Below are positions 1 to 9,403 of a stretch of DNA of 64,000 nt, piece by piece. The stretch lies in assembly GCA_963834715.1 (NCBI GenBank), contig CAWIDE010000035.1, positions 62,001 through 126,000 on the forward strand, read 5' to 3'. The position numbers and the translations under genes are program-made. The stretch's first letter is position 1, and every line of letters begins with the position of its first letter. The notes under the pieces are model-generated. The model ran no database searches. It saw only the letters and a program-made list of their open reading frames with translations, and was not told the origin of the DNA. Source of the DNA: CAVSUZ01 sp963834715 (GTDB lineage Bacteria > Pseudomonadota > Alphaproteobacteria > Acetobacterales > Acetobacteraceae).

Positions 1-408
1 GGGCGGAAGTGTCTCGGGATGGTGGGCAGCAATCACGCGCAGCCGTGGATTCACGGTGAACGTCACTTCAACGACCTCGTCGAGGACGGGCTCGTAGCCG
101 GCTGCACAAAACGCACAGCGATATTCTGGTCGAGTAACAGTCTTAAGGGTTGTATTCGTATTGAGGACGCCGCCGCAGGCGGTGCAGAGAATGTTCCAGT
201 GGAGATCAAACAGCCCTAGCCGGGTCGCATGCAGCAAGCCCGCAATGGCCCGTTCTTCGTCAAGGTTTGAACAGCGTGCAAAATCGATCGCGTTGATGCG
301 ACAGAGCGCATGGTCGGGTGCCTCCCGGGCCAGCTGCTCGATCGCGTCAACCACGTCTGCATGAGCGGCTTGCCGCAGCGCCGCGAACAGAGCCAGGGTT
401 TCACTCAT
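1..408 (-). CDS. DUF5939-type protein, N-terminal part (runs off left edge)
   Basis: The 136 codons visible begin MSETLALFAALRQAAHADVV and contain a conserved block: HATRLGLFDLHW, a C-x2-C pair (CTACGG), then CAFCAAGYEPVLDE and FTVNPRLRV. This matches the zinc-ribbon-like DUF5939 module that usually sits before adenylate/guanylate cyclase or similar signalling domains; that family link is from memory. The frame stays open to base 1, so the C-terminal domain that would decide the function is outside the window. It lies 90 bp downstream of fucD on the same strand and may be co-transcribed. A cyclase-type signalling role is inference. Confidence 0.6.
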   Translation of the reverse strand, partial: MSETLALFAALRQAAHADVVDAIEQLAREAPDHALCRINAIDFARCSNLDEERAIAGLLHATRLGLFDLHWNILCTACGGVLNTNTTLKTVTRPEYRCAFCAAGYEPVLDEVVEVTFTVNPRLRVIAAHHPETLPP

Positions 409-498
409 GCCTTTGAAGATAGGACGCGATAGGCTTCCCGAAAAGGGTCTCGGGCTGGCCGCCCTAGGCTTGGTCCCGTCAGCCCTCGTTCCATCGCG

Positions 499-1806
499 TC
501 AACTCCGCCAAACGCTTCCCGAAGGATAAAGATGGGCCCGTAGGGACTCCTCCTTCAGAGCGGCGCTGTAGCCGGGAGCCTGAGGGGGCATGTAACGGCC
601 ATTGCGAATAATGACCGGATCTACGAAGTGCTCGTGGAGGTGATCCACATATTCGATGATCCGGTTTTCCAGTGAGCCGGAAACGGCGATGTAGTCAAAG
701 ATTGACAAATGCTGGACCAGCTCGCACAGGCCGACCCCGCCCGCATGTGGACACACCGGCACATTGAATTTGGCTGCGAGCAGCAATACTGCGACGACTT
801 CGTTCACGCCCCCAAGTCGGCAAGCGTCGATCTGGCAGAAATCCAGCGCTTTGGCCTGGAAAAACTGCTTGAACATTGTCCGGTTTTGGCAGTGCTCGCC
901 GGTGGCCACCCCTATCCCAAGTGGTCGCAGCGTTGCGGCAATACGCGCATGCCCTAAGACGTCATCAGGACTCACCGGCTCCTCGATCCACCAAGGATGG
1001 AATTCGGCAAGGCGCTGCATGTTGGCGATCGCCTCATCAACTTCCCACACCTGGTTCGCGTCCATCATCAGGAACCGCGTCTCGCCGATCTCGTCGCGGA
1101 TTATGCGGGCGCGGTGTAGGTCGGCTTCCAAGCTAGCCCCGACTTTTTGCTTGAAGTGCGTCCAACCTTTCTCAACGCCGTCCCGGCAGAGCTGACGCAG
1201 TTTATCCTCGCTGTAGCCAAGCCAGCCAGCCGAAGTGGTATAGGCAGGAAATCCGTGGGTTAGCATCTCCTGTTCCCGCACCTTGCGACCGGGTAACTGG
1301 TTCGAAAGAAGCGCCCTCGCCTCCTCCGGCGTGATCGCATCTTTAATGTGGCGGAAATCGATGCAGCGCACGATCTCTTCGGGTGCCATGTCGGCGAGCA
1401 GTTTCCACACCGGCTTACGTTCCACTTTCGCCCACAGGTCCCAGATGCCGTTTACGATCGCTGCTGTTGCGAGATGAATCGCGCCTTTTTCTGGACCGAT
1501 CCAGCGCAACTGGCTGTCGCCTGCGAGCACGCGCCAGAACCGGCCCATGTCCGCCGTGATCCCCTCGAGCGTTTGGCCGACCACCAGCGGCGCAAGCGAC
1601 TCGATGGCCCGCGCGCAAATTTCATTTCCACGACCAGTGGTGAAGGTCATGCCATGGCCAACCAGCCCATCCCCGGCATCGGTCACGATCAAAGCATAGG
1701 CCGCCGAATAGTCCGGCGCGGCGTTCATGGCATCAGAACCGTCCAGGTTACGCGACGTCGGAAACCGCACGTCGTGCGCGGTGATGCGGGTGATGCGTCG
1801 TGACAT
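499..1806 (-). CDS. fucD: L-fuconate dehydratase, enolase superfamily
   Basis: A 435-residue protein of the mandelate racemase/enolase superfamily. It would dehydrate L-fuconate to 2-keto-3-deoxy-L-fuconate in non-phosphorylative fucose breakdown. The N-terminus reads ITAHDVRFPTSRNLDGSDAM, characteristic of FucD. The acid/base lysines appear in HFKQKVG. The Mg ligands are in LMMDANQ, WIEEPVSPDD and VATGEHCQNR, and the catalytic His is in CPHAGGVGLCE. Length is normal for the family. I chose the ATG at 1806 because a GGGAGGGAAGG-type ribosome site sits just upstream; the open frame extends 88 codons further but that part is not conserved. It is divergent from the duplicated sugar-binding-protein fragment, which suggests a sugar-acid catabolic island. 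Confidence 0.9.
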   Translation of the reverse strand: MSRRITRITAHDVRFPTSRNLDGSDAMNAAPDYSAAYALIVTDAGDGLVGHGMTFTTGRGNEICARAIESLAPLVVGQTLEGITADMGRFWRVLAGDSQLRWIGPEKGAIHLATAAIVNGIWDLWAKVERKPVWKLLADMAPEEIVRCIDFRHIKDAITPEEARALLSNQLPGRKVREQEMLTHGFPAYTTSAGWLGYSEDKLRQLCRDGVEKGWTHFKQKVGASLEADLHRARIIRDEIGETRFLMMDANQVWEVDEAIANMQRLAEFHPWWIEEPVSPDDVLGHARIAATLRPLGIGVATGEHCQNRTMFKQFFQAKALDFCQIDACRLGGVNEVVAVLLLAAKFNVPVCPHAGGVGLCELVQHLSIFDYIAVSGSLENRIIEYVDHLHEHFVDPVIIRNGRYMPPQAPGYSAALKEESLRAHLYPSGSVWRS

Positions 1807-2025
1807 ACGTCCTTCCCTCCCCTCGTCAGCAGCTAAGGTTAAGCTCGAAGAACGCGGCCAGAAAGCGCCGGTTGGGGGAACGTAAATGAAATACCCGTTG
1901 GACGAAAGGCGGCTGCCGCCAGACGGGTTTGCTGCGGCGGAGCCGCCATCAATTCTCATATCCTTGTAAACGATTAGGAGACCGGTGCCGCACAAACGCT
2001 TTCGACGCAGGGCAAAGCCCGCCCC

Positions 2026-2504
2026 TCCTTGACGCCCCCTCCTCCCCCCGCAACAGTCCCCGCCCAACACCCCAGGGGAGGAAAACCATGCGCGCCATCA
2101 ATATCTCACGCCGCACCGCCATCGCCTCGGCCGGCATCCTCGCTGCGGGCGTCCGCCCCGGCTGCGCCGCCGGCCCGCGCCTTGCTTACCTCACCCCCGG
2201 CCTCGACCTTCCCTTCTGGCGCATTCTTGCCAAGGGCATCGACGACGAAGCCAAGGCGGCCGGCGGCTCCTCCACCGCCTATGACAGCCACAACAGCGCC
2301 CAGACACAAATTCAGAACGCCCAGGACGCCATCGCCCGCCGCGTGGACGGCATCATCATCTCCCCCACCGACAGCTCGACTGCGCCCGCCGTTCTCGCGG
2401 CCGCCAAACGAGCCAACATCCCAGTGGTCATTGCCGATATCGGCACGACCTCCGGCGAATACGTCTCGTTCATTATCTCCGATAACTACCAGGGCGCTTA
2501 CGGC
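2026..2504 (+). repeat. Direct repeat, copy A (leader and 5' part of a sugar-binding-protein gene)
   Basis: About 479 bp that align, with scattered differences, to 9404-9878. The alignment starts in the untranslated leader at TCCTTGACG, covers the ribosome site and start codon, and ends at a TACGGC shared by both copies. The last roughly 130 bp are nearly identical while the signal-peptide part has diverged more. The two copies are in the same orientation about 7.4 kb apart, so recombination between them could delete everything between. Confidence 0.85.
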
Positions 2505-2663
2505 GTACGTGAGACATTCGACGTGAAGTCGAACGCCGCGGTCACTCGCAAAGCGTTAGCCCTGGCTAATGTCGCCAGGCAGCAGGCGGGGCCTGATCAC
2601 GCGGTCAACATTAGCTCTAGCGACCCTCGGAGGCCGCCCGTGAAGGTCTCTCTTGCCGAGTGA
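2088..2663 (+). pseudogene. Truncated duplicate of the sugar ABC transporter substrate-binding protein
   Basis: The first 139 codons or so match the intact binding protein at 9468: Tat/Sec-like signal SRRTAIASAGILAAG, then YLTPGLDLPFWRIL and SPTDSSTAPAVL. After SDNYQGAYG the similarity stops and about 52 unrelated codons follow before a TGA at 2663. The missing half includes the C-terminal lobe of the sugar-binding fold, so the product should not work. The start ATG at 2088 has a GGGGAGGAAAA ribosome site. The breakpoint lies next to an IS256-type transposase remnant, which probably took part in the rearrangement. Confidence 0.85.
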
Positions 2664-2913
2664 ACAACTCAATTGCGCCCTCGGCGCTCTTCAGCCGCTC
2701 GGTCCGGTAGCCGTTGCGGTATCCCCTGCCAGGCACCGCACCACGGGCATAGCAATCACGGCCCAGCGTGTCGCTCACCTCGCCTTCTAATGCCTCCTCG
2801 ATGATCAGCCGGGCTGCCAACCGCAGCAGTTCCGAACAACGTCAGCCGATTCGCCGTTCATCAGCACCTTCAACCGCTCGCGTCTCCGCTCGCTTGCCGA
2901 GTATTCTCTCCAT
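2617..2913 (-). pseudogene. IS256 (mutator)-family transposase remnant, N-terminal part
   Basis: The conserved piece reads AARLIIEEALEGEVSDTL and then GRGYRNGYRTERLKSAEGAI, the usual start of IS256-type transposases. A plausible start ATG is at 2913 (MERILGKRAETR). From there the frame must shift at least once, because the segment LKVLMNGESADVV lies in another frame, before joining the conserved part. No catalytic DDE region remains, and no clear terminal repeats were found. It lies between the truncated binding-protein copy and the broken MFS gene, so it probably marks the join of a deletion. Confidence 0.65.
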
Positions 2914-2961
2914 CGGGGTGCTCCTTCGCTGAGGGCCGGTCGCCAAACCAGACCTCGTTGA

Positions 2962-3729
2962 TTCGCCAATCAAACGAGACTCCAACCTTTTCCCAGCAAA
3001 TCTACGACTTCTCCCCCTGCGGAGAAGCGTGCCGCGGCCGACGCCCAGCCACGGCGGAAGCTGCCCTTTTCCCAGGGCTTCGCCCGCCGCGATCTGCTCA
3101 TTCGGCTGATCGGCGCCAGTGCGGCCTGGTTCCTGATAGATTTCGCCTACTACGGCAATACCGTCAGCAGTCCGCGCGTGCCGGCCGCGATCCAGCCAGA
3201 CAACTCGCTGATCTGGCACGTCGTCACGCAGCTCGTCGTATTCGCGGTTGCCGCCGTCCCGGGCTACTTTGTCGCGGCCTGGCTCATGGACCGGATGGGC
3301 CGAAAGGCAATTCAAAACCTCGGCTTCCTCATGATGGCGCTCGCCTTCGGCCTGATGGCGATCATTCCGGGCGTCGAGGAGCTCGTCGTGCTGTTCCTGA
3401 TCATTTACGGCATCAGCTACTTCTTCACCGAGTTCGGTCCCAACTCCACGACCTTCATCTACCCGGCCGAGCTCTTCCCGGTAGAGGCCCGCACCACGGG
3501 CCACGGCATCGCCTCCGCCGCCGGCAAGGTCGGCGGCTTCGTCGGCGTCTTCTTGTTCCCCATCTTCATGCACTGGGGCGGCCTGCATCTGGCAGAAGGC
3601 GTTGCCGCATTGGTCAGCTTGGTCGGCCTCGCCGTGACGATTTTCATGCTGCCGGAGACCAAGGGCCTCAGCCTCGAGGAGCTGAGCGGCGCCTCGGCCC
3701 AGAGCACAATGATACCCGCCGCGCGCTAA
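2962..3729 (+). pseudogene. MFS transporter, C-terminal half only (5' truncated)
   Basis: From about 3061 the frame reads FSQGFARRDLLIRLIGASAA and continues AWFLIDFAYYGNTVS, then typical major-facilitator helices. These include the loop LMDRMGRKAIQNLGF, the segment GPNSTTFIYPAELFP and the tail LPETKGLSLEEL of sugar/phosphate porters. About 240 residues, helices 7-12 with the preceding central loop, remain of an expected 450-480. A stop lies upstream at 2959 and no ATG opens this frame, so the gene has lost its first half. It abuts the IS256-type remnant. Related proteins include phosphate:H+ symporter-like carriers; the substrate here is unknown. Confidence 0.75.
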
Positions 3730-3773
3730 CTAATCCGCAGTGCTGACCCTCTCCAGGCCGGCAAGGAGACTCG

Positions 3774-3971
3774 ATGCCGCGAAGCAAGCACATTGAGAGG
3801 ACTCTATGCGCCAAGGACCAAACCACAGTGCACAAGGCCCTCCGCCAGGCGCTTGGTGTCGGCTACGGCCGGCGCATCGCTTTCCGGGTCGAGGATGGCC
3901 AGGTCACTATCCATGCTCTGCCCCAGGAAGATGGCGCTGATCCCGCCCTGCGTTTCCTTGGCACCGATTGA
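3774..3971 (+). CDS. PrlF/AbrB-like antitoxin, shortened, no toxin partner seen
   Basis: A 65-residue protein with the swapped-hairpin AbrB/PrlF pattern: DQTTVHKALRQALGV, then GRRIAFRVEDGQVTIH and a tail DPALRFLGTD. Family members (PrlF/SohA, partner of toxin YhaV) usually continue for 20-40 residues after the DPxxxFL segment, so this one ends early at a TGA. In the frame after the stop, an LEWVPYLEELV segment could be the eroded tail. No YhaV-like toxin lies downstream. It may be an orphan or decayed antitoxin; assignment rests on a short motif only. Confidence 0.5.
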   Translation: MPRSKHIERTLCAKDQTTVHKALRQALGVGYGRRIAFRVEDGQVTIHALPQEDGADPALRFLGTD

Positions 3972-4976
3972 GGGGGAGGAAAGCGTCTAAATCCAGCGGC
4001 CCAGGTCGGGCTGGAGTGGGTGCCGTACCTGGAAGAGCTTGTGTGCAAGATCAGGGCCGCGCCGGAAGGGTCTCCCTGGCGTCTCCCTGGCGAAAGATGG
4101 TGTGCCGGGGCTAGTCTCCTGCCAGTTCAGGGCTGCCGTTCAAGACAATGAAACCAGGGGAGGCGATGATGCGGCGAAGGTTGCTGATTGCTTCGCTGTT
4201 GCTGGCCTTTCCGCCGCGTCAGGTGCTTGCCGATGATGCAGTGAGGCCGCTCGAGTCGAAGGAGTTTTTGTCCTGGTCCCTCGACCCCTATGAGCACGCG
4301 CTCCTGCGCGAGGTGTTGGAGCGGACGCGACCCGATTACGGCCCTTATGAGGAGCAGCCGTTCACTGAAACAATCTCGGACGCGCGGGCCATCGAGCTGG
4401 CAATCGAAGGGCGCCTGGTGAACATCCTGGCGGCAGGCGTCGGACAGCCGCTCCCCGAGCAGGAGATGATCCCCGTGCCATTCCCGATCGACAAGGGGCT
4501 GCTGGGCTGGCGGGTCTCTCTGATCGACCGGCGCAACCAGGATCGGCTCTCCCGTGTCAACAACATCGAGGAGTTACGCCATTTCCGTGTCGGCCAGGGA
4601 AGCGATTGGACTGATGTCCGCATCTACGAATTCAACAGGATCCCGGTCGAAACGACATCGAACTTTAAGTCGCTGTTCCTGATGCTCCTGCACGGCCGGT
4701 TCGATCTGTTCCCGCGCGGACTCTCGGAGATCGCCGAGGAGCTCGCGGCCTACGGCAAACGCTATCCTGATCTCGCGATCGAGCAGCACCTCCTGCTTCA
4801 TTACCCGTTGTGCGACGCTTACTACGTCAGCCGGTCCGCCCCCCACCTGGCGGCACGCCTCACCGCCGGGCTCGAGCGCATGGTTGCCGACGGCAGCTTC
4901 GACGCCTTGTTTGCCAAGTACTGCGGAAAGCTCCTGGCTGACCTGAATGTCCGCCAACGGGTCGTGATCAACCTAA

Positions 4977-6597
4977 CCTGTCTTATTCATCGCATAGCAG
5001 GGATTCGTCGGCGGGTGTCGCGTAAGGTGGTGATTGTGACTTACGAATTGGGTGCCTGACGCCATCCGAATCGCAATCTCACCGGTGCCACACCCGCCAT
5101 GCACGAGGATACGACCGAGCCGTTCGCATTGCCAGCCGTTGCAGGCAAGAAAGTCACCGCGGCATTCGATGGCGGACGGATCACGTCAGATGGCGGCGTC
5201 ATCTTGCTGGCGCGGGCGGAACGACGTCTGGGCATCTGTAATCGACTGGCGGCGGAGATTGCCGATCATCGCGATCCAGGCCGGATCGTGCATCAGCTGA
5301 GTGACATCCTGCGTGCGCGCATTCTGGCGATCGCCTGCGGCTACGAGGACGCCGACGACCTCGATCACCTGCGCCGCGACCCGGCCTTCAAACTGGCTTG
5401 CGGCAAGCTGCCCGCCAGCGGCCGCGATTTGTGCTCGCAGCCGACCATGTCGCGGTGGGAGAACGCCCCCAGCCTGCGCGAGATCATCCGAATGATGCGG
5501 GCGATGATTGGCCTCTACTGCGCCAGCTATGCAGTGCCGCCAGAGGCGGTCACGCTTGATATCGACGACACCGTGGACGTGGTGCATGGATATCAGCAGC
5601 TGTCGTTGTTCAATGCCCATTACAACGAGCGCTGCTTTCTACCGATCCATATCTATGACACTGCCACGGCGCGGCCGGTGGCGGTGCTGCTGCGGCCCGG
5701 CAAAACCCCATCGGGGAAGGAAGTCCGCCGTCACCTGCGGCGCCTGCTGCGCGAGATCAGACGGCATTGGCCGAACACGCGCATCACCATCCGCGGTGAC
5801 AGCCATTACGGCCGACCAGAGGTGATGGACTGGTGCGAAGCGGAGGGTATTCGCTACGTCTTCGGCCTGTCCGGCAACGACGTGCTGCACCGCCTGGTCG
5901 AGCCGGCAGACTGACGACGTTCGTGTCCGTCGCGCCGAAGCCAATTCCCCGCTGCTGCGGCGCTACACCGAAACACAGTATCGGGCCAAATCCTGGTCGC
6001 GTTCGCGTCGTATCGCGGCCCGCATCGAGGCGTCCACTCTCGGCCTCGACATCCGCTTCGTGGTCAGCAACATCACCACGGGCAGCGCTGAGTGGCTGTA
6101 TGATACGCTTTATTGTGAGCGCGGCCAGGCGGAAAACCTGATCAAACTTCACAAGAGCCAACTTGCCTCCGACCGCACCTCATGTCGGGCACCGCTTGCC
6201 AATCAGATGCGGCTCATCCTTCACACCGCAGCTTATTGGCTGTTACTCAACGTGCGCGACGGCATCCCCAAGGCACACGCGCTGACCACCGCCGAGTTCA
6301 CCACCATTCGGCTGCGGCTGATGAAGGTCGCTGCACGGGTAATCGAGACCGCTTCCCGTGTGCGCGTCGCTTTCGCTGCCTCCTGCCCTGAGGCAGCATT
6401 GTTCCGCGACCTCGCCCACAGCTTGGTGCCGGCCGCTCCATAGACCGCGGGGCAGGCGCCCCGTCGAACCCGTTTCCCATCAACCCCAACCAACAATCCG
6501 GTCCGATCGCGATGAAACAGGCGCAACGGCCGAGGCTGCCCGAATTCGCGGCGGTGCAACTCAGCCATTTTTCACAGCGCTTGGTGAATAGGAGCGG
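4977..6597 (+). mobile_element. IS1380-family insertion sequence with 4-bp target duplication
   Basis: A 1621-bp element. Imperfect terminal repeats begin CCTGTCTTATTCA on the left and CCGCTCCTATTCACC on the right (read inward). The 4-bp target duplication CTAA is exact: 4973-4976 and 6598-6601. Size, duplication length and transposase all agree with IS1380. The intact duplication and restorable host gene suggest a fairly recent insertion, although the transposase already carries a frameshift. Confidence 0.9.
5099..6443 (+). pseudogene. IS1380-family transposase, frameshifted
   Basis: The first frame (5099-5914) encodes the N-terminal and central part, with the first catalytic Asp in TLDIDDTVDVVHG and the second in ITIRGDSHYGRP. 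The third acidic residue is in CERGQAENLIKLHK, in the +1 frame, which is open from 5913 to the stop at 6443. The break is at LVEPAD-stop; DDVRVRRAEAN continues at once in the other frame, so a single-base change explains it. IS1380 elements are not known to need programmed frameshifting, so I call this inactive unless the base is a sequencing error. Confidence 0.85.
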
Positions 6598-6671
6598 CTA
6601 AAGAACCCGTTGCTGCCGGCGTGGGTGCCGATCGAGCGCAAGGAGCTGTGGTTCGATCCGGGGCGGCTACC

Positions 6672-8921
6672 TTAGCCAGGATGGGAGGGGAGAATGAACC
6701 GGAATGTCGCCCCTTGGGGCTCATTCGCGCTCGCCCATATGCGTCCGCCATGGGCCTCGATGATCGACCGGCAGATAGAAAGCCCCATCCCCAGGCCGCC
6801 GGGTTTGGTGGTGTAGAAGGCATTGAACAAGTGCTCGAGGGTCGCCGGCGGCAGTCCGGGTCCTGAATCCCGCACTTCGACCAGCACGCCATCCGGCTCG
6901 ATATGCGTGCTGATCAGCAGGTCTCGCAACTGATTGCTTGTCTCGCTCATGGCTTCGGCGGCGTTCATGATCAGGTTCAGAATCACCTGCTGCAACTGAA
7001 CCCGGTCGCCTGGAACGAGCGGCAAGCCGTCACCGAGCTGCGTCCGCACCGAGATCCCGTTCTTCACCAGCTCGCTGCGAGCCAGGGCAACGACCTCGAG
7101 GATCATTTTATTGACCTCCACGGGGGCGATCCGGGGCGGCGCTCTTTTGAGGAGACCACGGATCCGGCCGATGACATCACCGGCGCGGTTTCCATTCTCG
7201 ACGATACGACCCAGCGCCTGCCGCACCTCCTCCAGATCCGGCGTCCGACGAGCCAACCAGCGCAGGGCGGCCTGGGCGTTGGTGATCGTAGCAGCGATGG
7301 GCTGGTTCACCTCATGGGCGATCGAGGCGGTAAGCTGCCCCATTGTCGCGACGCGGTTGGCGTGTTCCAGTTCCATCTGGACCTCGCGGTAGCGCCGCTC
7401 ACTCTCGCGCAGTTTCTCCTCCGCTTGCTTGCGCTCGGTGATATGCCGCCCGACGCCACGGTAGCCGATAAAGCGCCCTGCCTTGTCAAACACCGGTAGC
7501 CCCGAGACGGACACGTAGCGCTTGCTGCCGTCAGGCATAGGCCGCGCGAGCTCGAAATCGCGGAACGGCAGGTGGGCATCGAGCGTCTCCCGGTGCTTGC
7601 GCCAGGCTTCTTCGTCAGGCTCCAGGTAGGGCGCTTCCCAGCGCGTCTTACCAATCTCGGAGCCTGGCGCCGGCGCGTCGGCCAGACCTTCGGCAAACTC
7701 CTGACGGATGAAGCGATGCTCCGCATCGCTCTCCCAGTACACGTCGAAGGAGAATTGCATGAGGGTGCGAAAGCGCTCCTCGCTCTCCCGCAGGGCCTCC
7801 TCAGCGCGCTTGCGCTCGGTCAGGTCGATGACAAAGGCGACGCCTTGGCTCTCGCTGTCTTCGAAGTTCGCCGCACCGACCAGGACCGGCACACGGCTGC
7901 CATCTTTCCGGAAATACTCTTTCTCGATCGGGCTCCGTAAGCCGGTAAGTTTATGCTGTTGTATCCACTGTACGTCGCGCTCATGCCAGTCTGGCGGGGT
8001 CAGCTTCGTCCAGCTCAGGGGGCCTGCGGCGAGATCGTCGCGGTCGTATCCTATGATGCGCAGGAACGCGTCATTGGCCTCAAGAATCTGGCCGTCGAAA
8101 TCCCAGATAAAGATGCCGAGGATGTTGGCGTCAACCAGGCGGCGGATCTGAGCTTCCCGCTCCCGCAGGATGGCCTCTGTCAGGCGGCGGGCTGCGACAT
8201 CCCGGGCAAGCTGGTCGTTAACGTCATGAAGACTGCGATAGGAGACCTGCAGTTCGTCGGAGAGCGCGTTAAACGCGTCCACCACTCGCTGCAATTCGTC
8301 GGGTTGGCGAGGGGCAGTACGCTGCAGCAGTAGCGGCGGAGGTGGAGCGTCGATCCTATAGCTGTCAACGAAGGACGCGATTGCGAAGAGATGTCGCGTA
8401 ACAAGACGATGAAAAATATAGATAAGGAATAGCGCTACTACAAACGTCTCCGCTCCTTCCCTAATCAGGATCCTCCAGGCCGTTGCGAGCAGTCCCTTAT
8501 AAACTCCCCTCAGCGTCGCCTCGACATAGAGCGTGCCTATCAGTTGCTCGGTGCCGCCGATTTTGTAATAGAGTGGATACTTGCGCGTGATAACAGAGTG
8601 CTGAGAATGTTCGCCGACGGCTACGACCAGGGGGGTCGCGTCCTCGGTCACTTCGCGGACCTCGACCTCCTGAATGTCGGGGAGGCTACGTATCCCCTGG
8701 AGTTGCAACCGTAGCTGGTTCTTGTCCAGATTCCAGAGCCCCTCCGCAAGACTGCCGGGATAACTGCGACTGATCAGTTCTAGGTGCTGTTCGATGACGC
8801 CGACATCCCGACGATAATCGAGATAGAGCTGCACGAGGGTGAGGATCAAAGTGACACATAAACTGAACAGGACCACGTTGGCCAGCAGCCGGAGTCCCGC
8901 GCTGTGGCGCATGCCAGCCAT
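6672..8921 (-). CDS. Membrane sensor histidine kinase with two PAS domains
   Basis: About 749 residues. A first membrane helix (LLANVVLFSLCVTLILTLV) is followed by an extracytoplasmic sensor of roughly 110 residues and a second helix (FVVALFLIYIFHRLV). Then come a HAMP-like linker and two PAS domains, each ending in an ERK(R/Q)AEE linker. The kinase core follows: H box SIAHEVNQPIAATITNAQAA, N box NLIMNAAEAM, G boxes DSGPGLP and GGLGMGLSI. This HEVNQP type resembles FixL/DctB-like HPK4 kinases. No response regulator is adjacent. The stop (6672-6674) overlaps the stop of the convergent solute-binding gene. I used the ATG at 8921; the frame is open to 9029 without a ribosome site there, and the exact start is uncertain. 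Confidence 0.85.
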   Translation of the reverse strand: MAGMRHSAGLRLLANVVLFSLCVTLILTLVQLYLDYRRDVGVIEQHLELISRSYPGSLAEGLWNLDKNQLRLQLQGIRSLPDIQEVEVREVTEDATPLVVAVGEHSQHSVITRKYPLYYKIGGTEQLIGTLYVEATLRGVYKGLLATAWRILIREGAETFVVALFLIYIFHRLVTRHLFAIASFVDSYRIDAPPPPLLLQRTAPRQPDELQRVVDAFNALSDELQVSYRSLHDVNDQLARDVAARRLTEAILREREAQIRRLVDANILGIFIWDFDGQILEANDAFLRIIGYDRDDLAAGPLSWTKLTPPDWHERDVQWIQQHKLTGLRSPIEKEYFRKDGSRVPVLVGAANFEDSESQGVAFVIDLTERKRAEEALRESEERFRTLMQFSFDVYWESDAEHRFIRQEFAEGLADAPAPGSEIGKTRWEAPYLEPDEEAWRKHRETLDAHLPFRDFELARPMPDGSKRYVSVSGLPVFDKAGRFIGYRGVGRHITERKQAEEKLRESERRYREVQMELEHANRVATMGQLTASIAHEVNQPIAATITNAQAALRWLARRTPDLEEVRQALGRIVENGNRAGDVIGRIRGLLKRAPPRIAPVEVNKMILEVVALARSELVKNGISVRTQLGDGLPLVPGDRVQLQQVILNLIMNAAEAMSETSNQLRDLLISTHIEPDGVLVEVRDSGPGLPPATLEHLFNAFYTTKPGGLGMGLSICRSIIEAHGGRIWASANEPQGATFRFILPSHPG

Positions 8922-9403
8922 CGGTTGCGGGCGGCGCCTTTGGCGCAATCTGGCTGTTTCGTGGTGTTCGGCGCCGGAACTGCTGTCCGCGACCACCCTG
9001 CACTCCCTTGCTCTAGCCGCGCGAGCCACGCCAACCGGACGCGCGAACTACGTGGCTGACACAGTCTCGCACCGGGCACGGCGGGCACCACCGCGGGGAA
9101 AAATGCTGGCGTCGCAGCCCGGTCTGATCAGCGCCTGACCGAACGAGATTGCTTCGTCGCTGCGCTCCTCGCAATGACACCGTGGGCGCGCCATTTGTGC
9201 AGCAGCATATGGGTCTTTAGCCTGAAAATGCCCTCGCGGCTGTGCGTGGGGGTTTCAGAGCAATTCAGCGAGGAGGCGCCAGCGGCAGACGGGGCTGGCG
9301 GAAACCCGCCGGAGCCTTGGACCGCATTGCTCGCCGCAGCCCAGGCTCCCGAAGCGATACAGCGGTTCGAGGCCGTGGGAAGCCAGTCGGAATAACCTCC
9401 AGG
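8922..9403. other. Intergenic region with possible decayed coding sequence
   Basis: About 480 bp between the kinase and the second copy of the binding-protein repeat. It holds the short dispersed repeat at 9147-9178. On the plus strand at about 9255-9395 there is a protein-like stretch (EAIQRFEAVGSQSE at its end) that I cannot place in a family. It is probably debris carried with the duplication rather than a gene. Confidence 0.4.
9147..9178 (-). repeat. Short dispersed repeat (GTCATTGCGAG...CAATC type)
   Basis: Read on the minus strand it begins GTCATTGCGAGGAGCGCAGC and ends GAAGCAATC. This sequence type is scattered through many alphaproteobacterial genomes and is partly palindromic. A more GC-rich sequence of similar architecture is at 52618-52658. 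Membership in one family is inference from the shared outline. Confidence 0.55.

Larger units (their letters stand above)
4169..6675 (+). pseudogene. Periplasmic solute-binding protein (PBP2 type), interrupted by IS1380-family element
   Basis: The 5' part (to 4976) encodes a signal peptide (MRRRLLIASLLLAF) and a type 2 periplasmic-binding fold of the kind seen in amino-acid-binding and sensor-linked proteins. The 3' part (6602-6675) reads KNPLLPAWVPIERKELW. Joining 4976 to 6602, which removes the element and one CTAA duplicate, restores a single frame across VVINL-KNPLLP and ends at TAG 6673-6675. The restored protein is about 293-300 residues. A strong AGGGGAGG ribosome site at 4156-4163 favours the ATG at 4169 or 4166 over the one at 4148. 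As it stands, the C-terminus is replaced by about 28 residues read from the element. The stop overlaps that of the convergent kinase gene. Confidence 0.85.

Noticed and set aside
2842..3588. Minus-strand open frame of 248 codons
   Set aside because: Antisense to the MFS remnant; Asp/Glu/Arg/Gly-rich mirror composition, no motif.
5099..6443. Programmed frameshifting in the IS1380 transposase
   Set aside because: No slippery heptamer at the junction, and the family is normally a single frame; a one-base mutation or error is simpler.
8922..9029. Longer start for the PAS kinase at 9029
   Set aside because: No ribosome site and no conserved residues in the extra 36 codons; start 8921 places the first helix normally.
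9174..9395. Plus-strand frame of 73 codons ending EAVGSQSE as a gene
   Set aside because: No ribosome site, no recognisable domain, and it overlaps a dispersed repeat.
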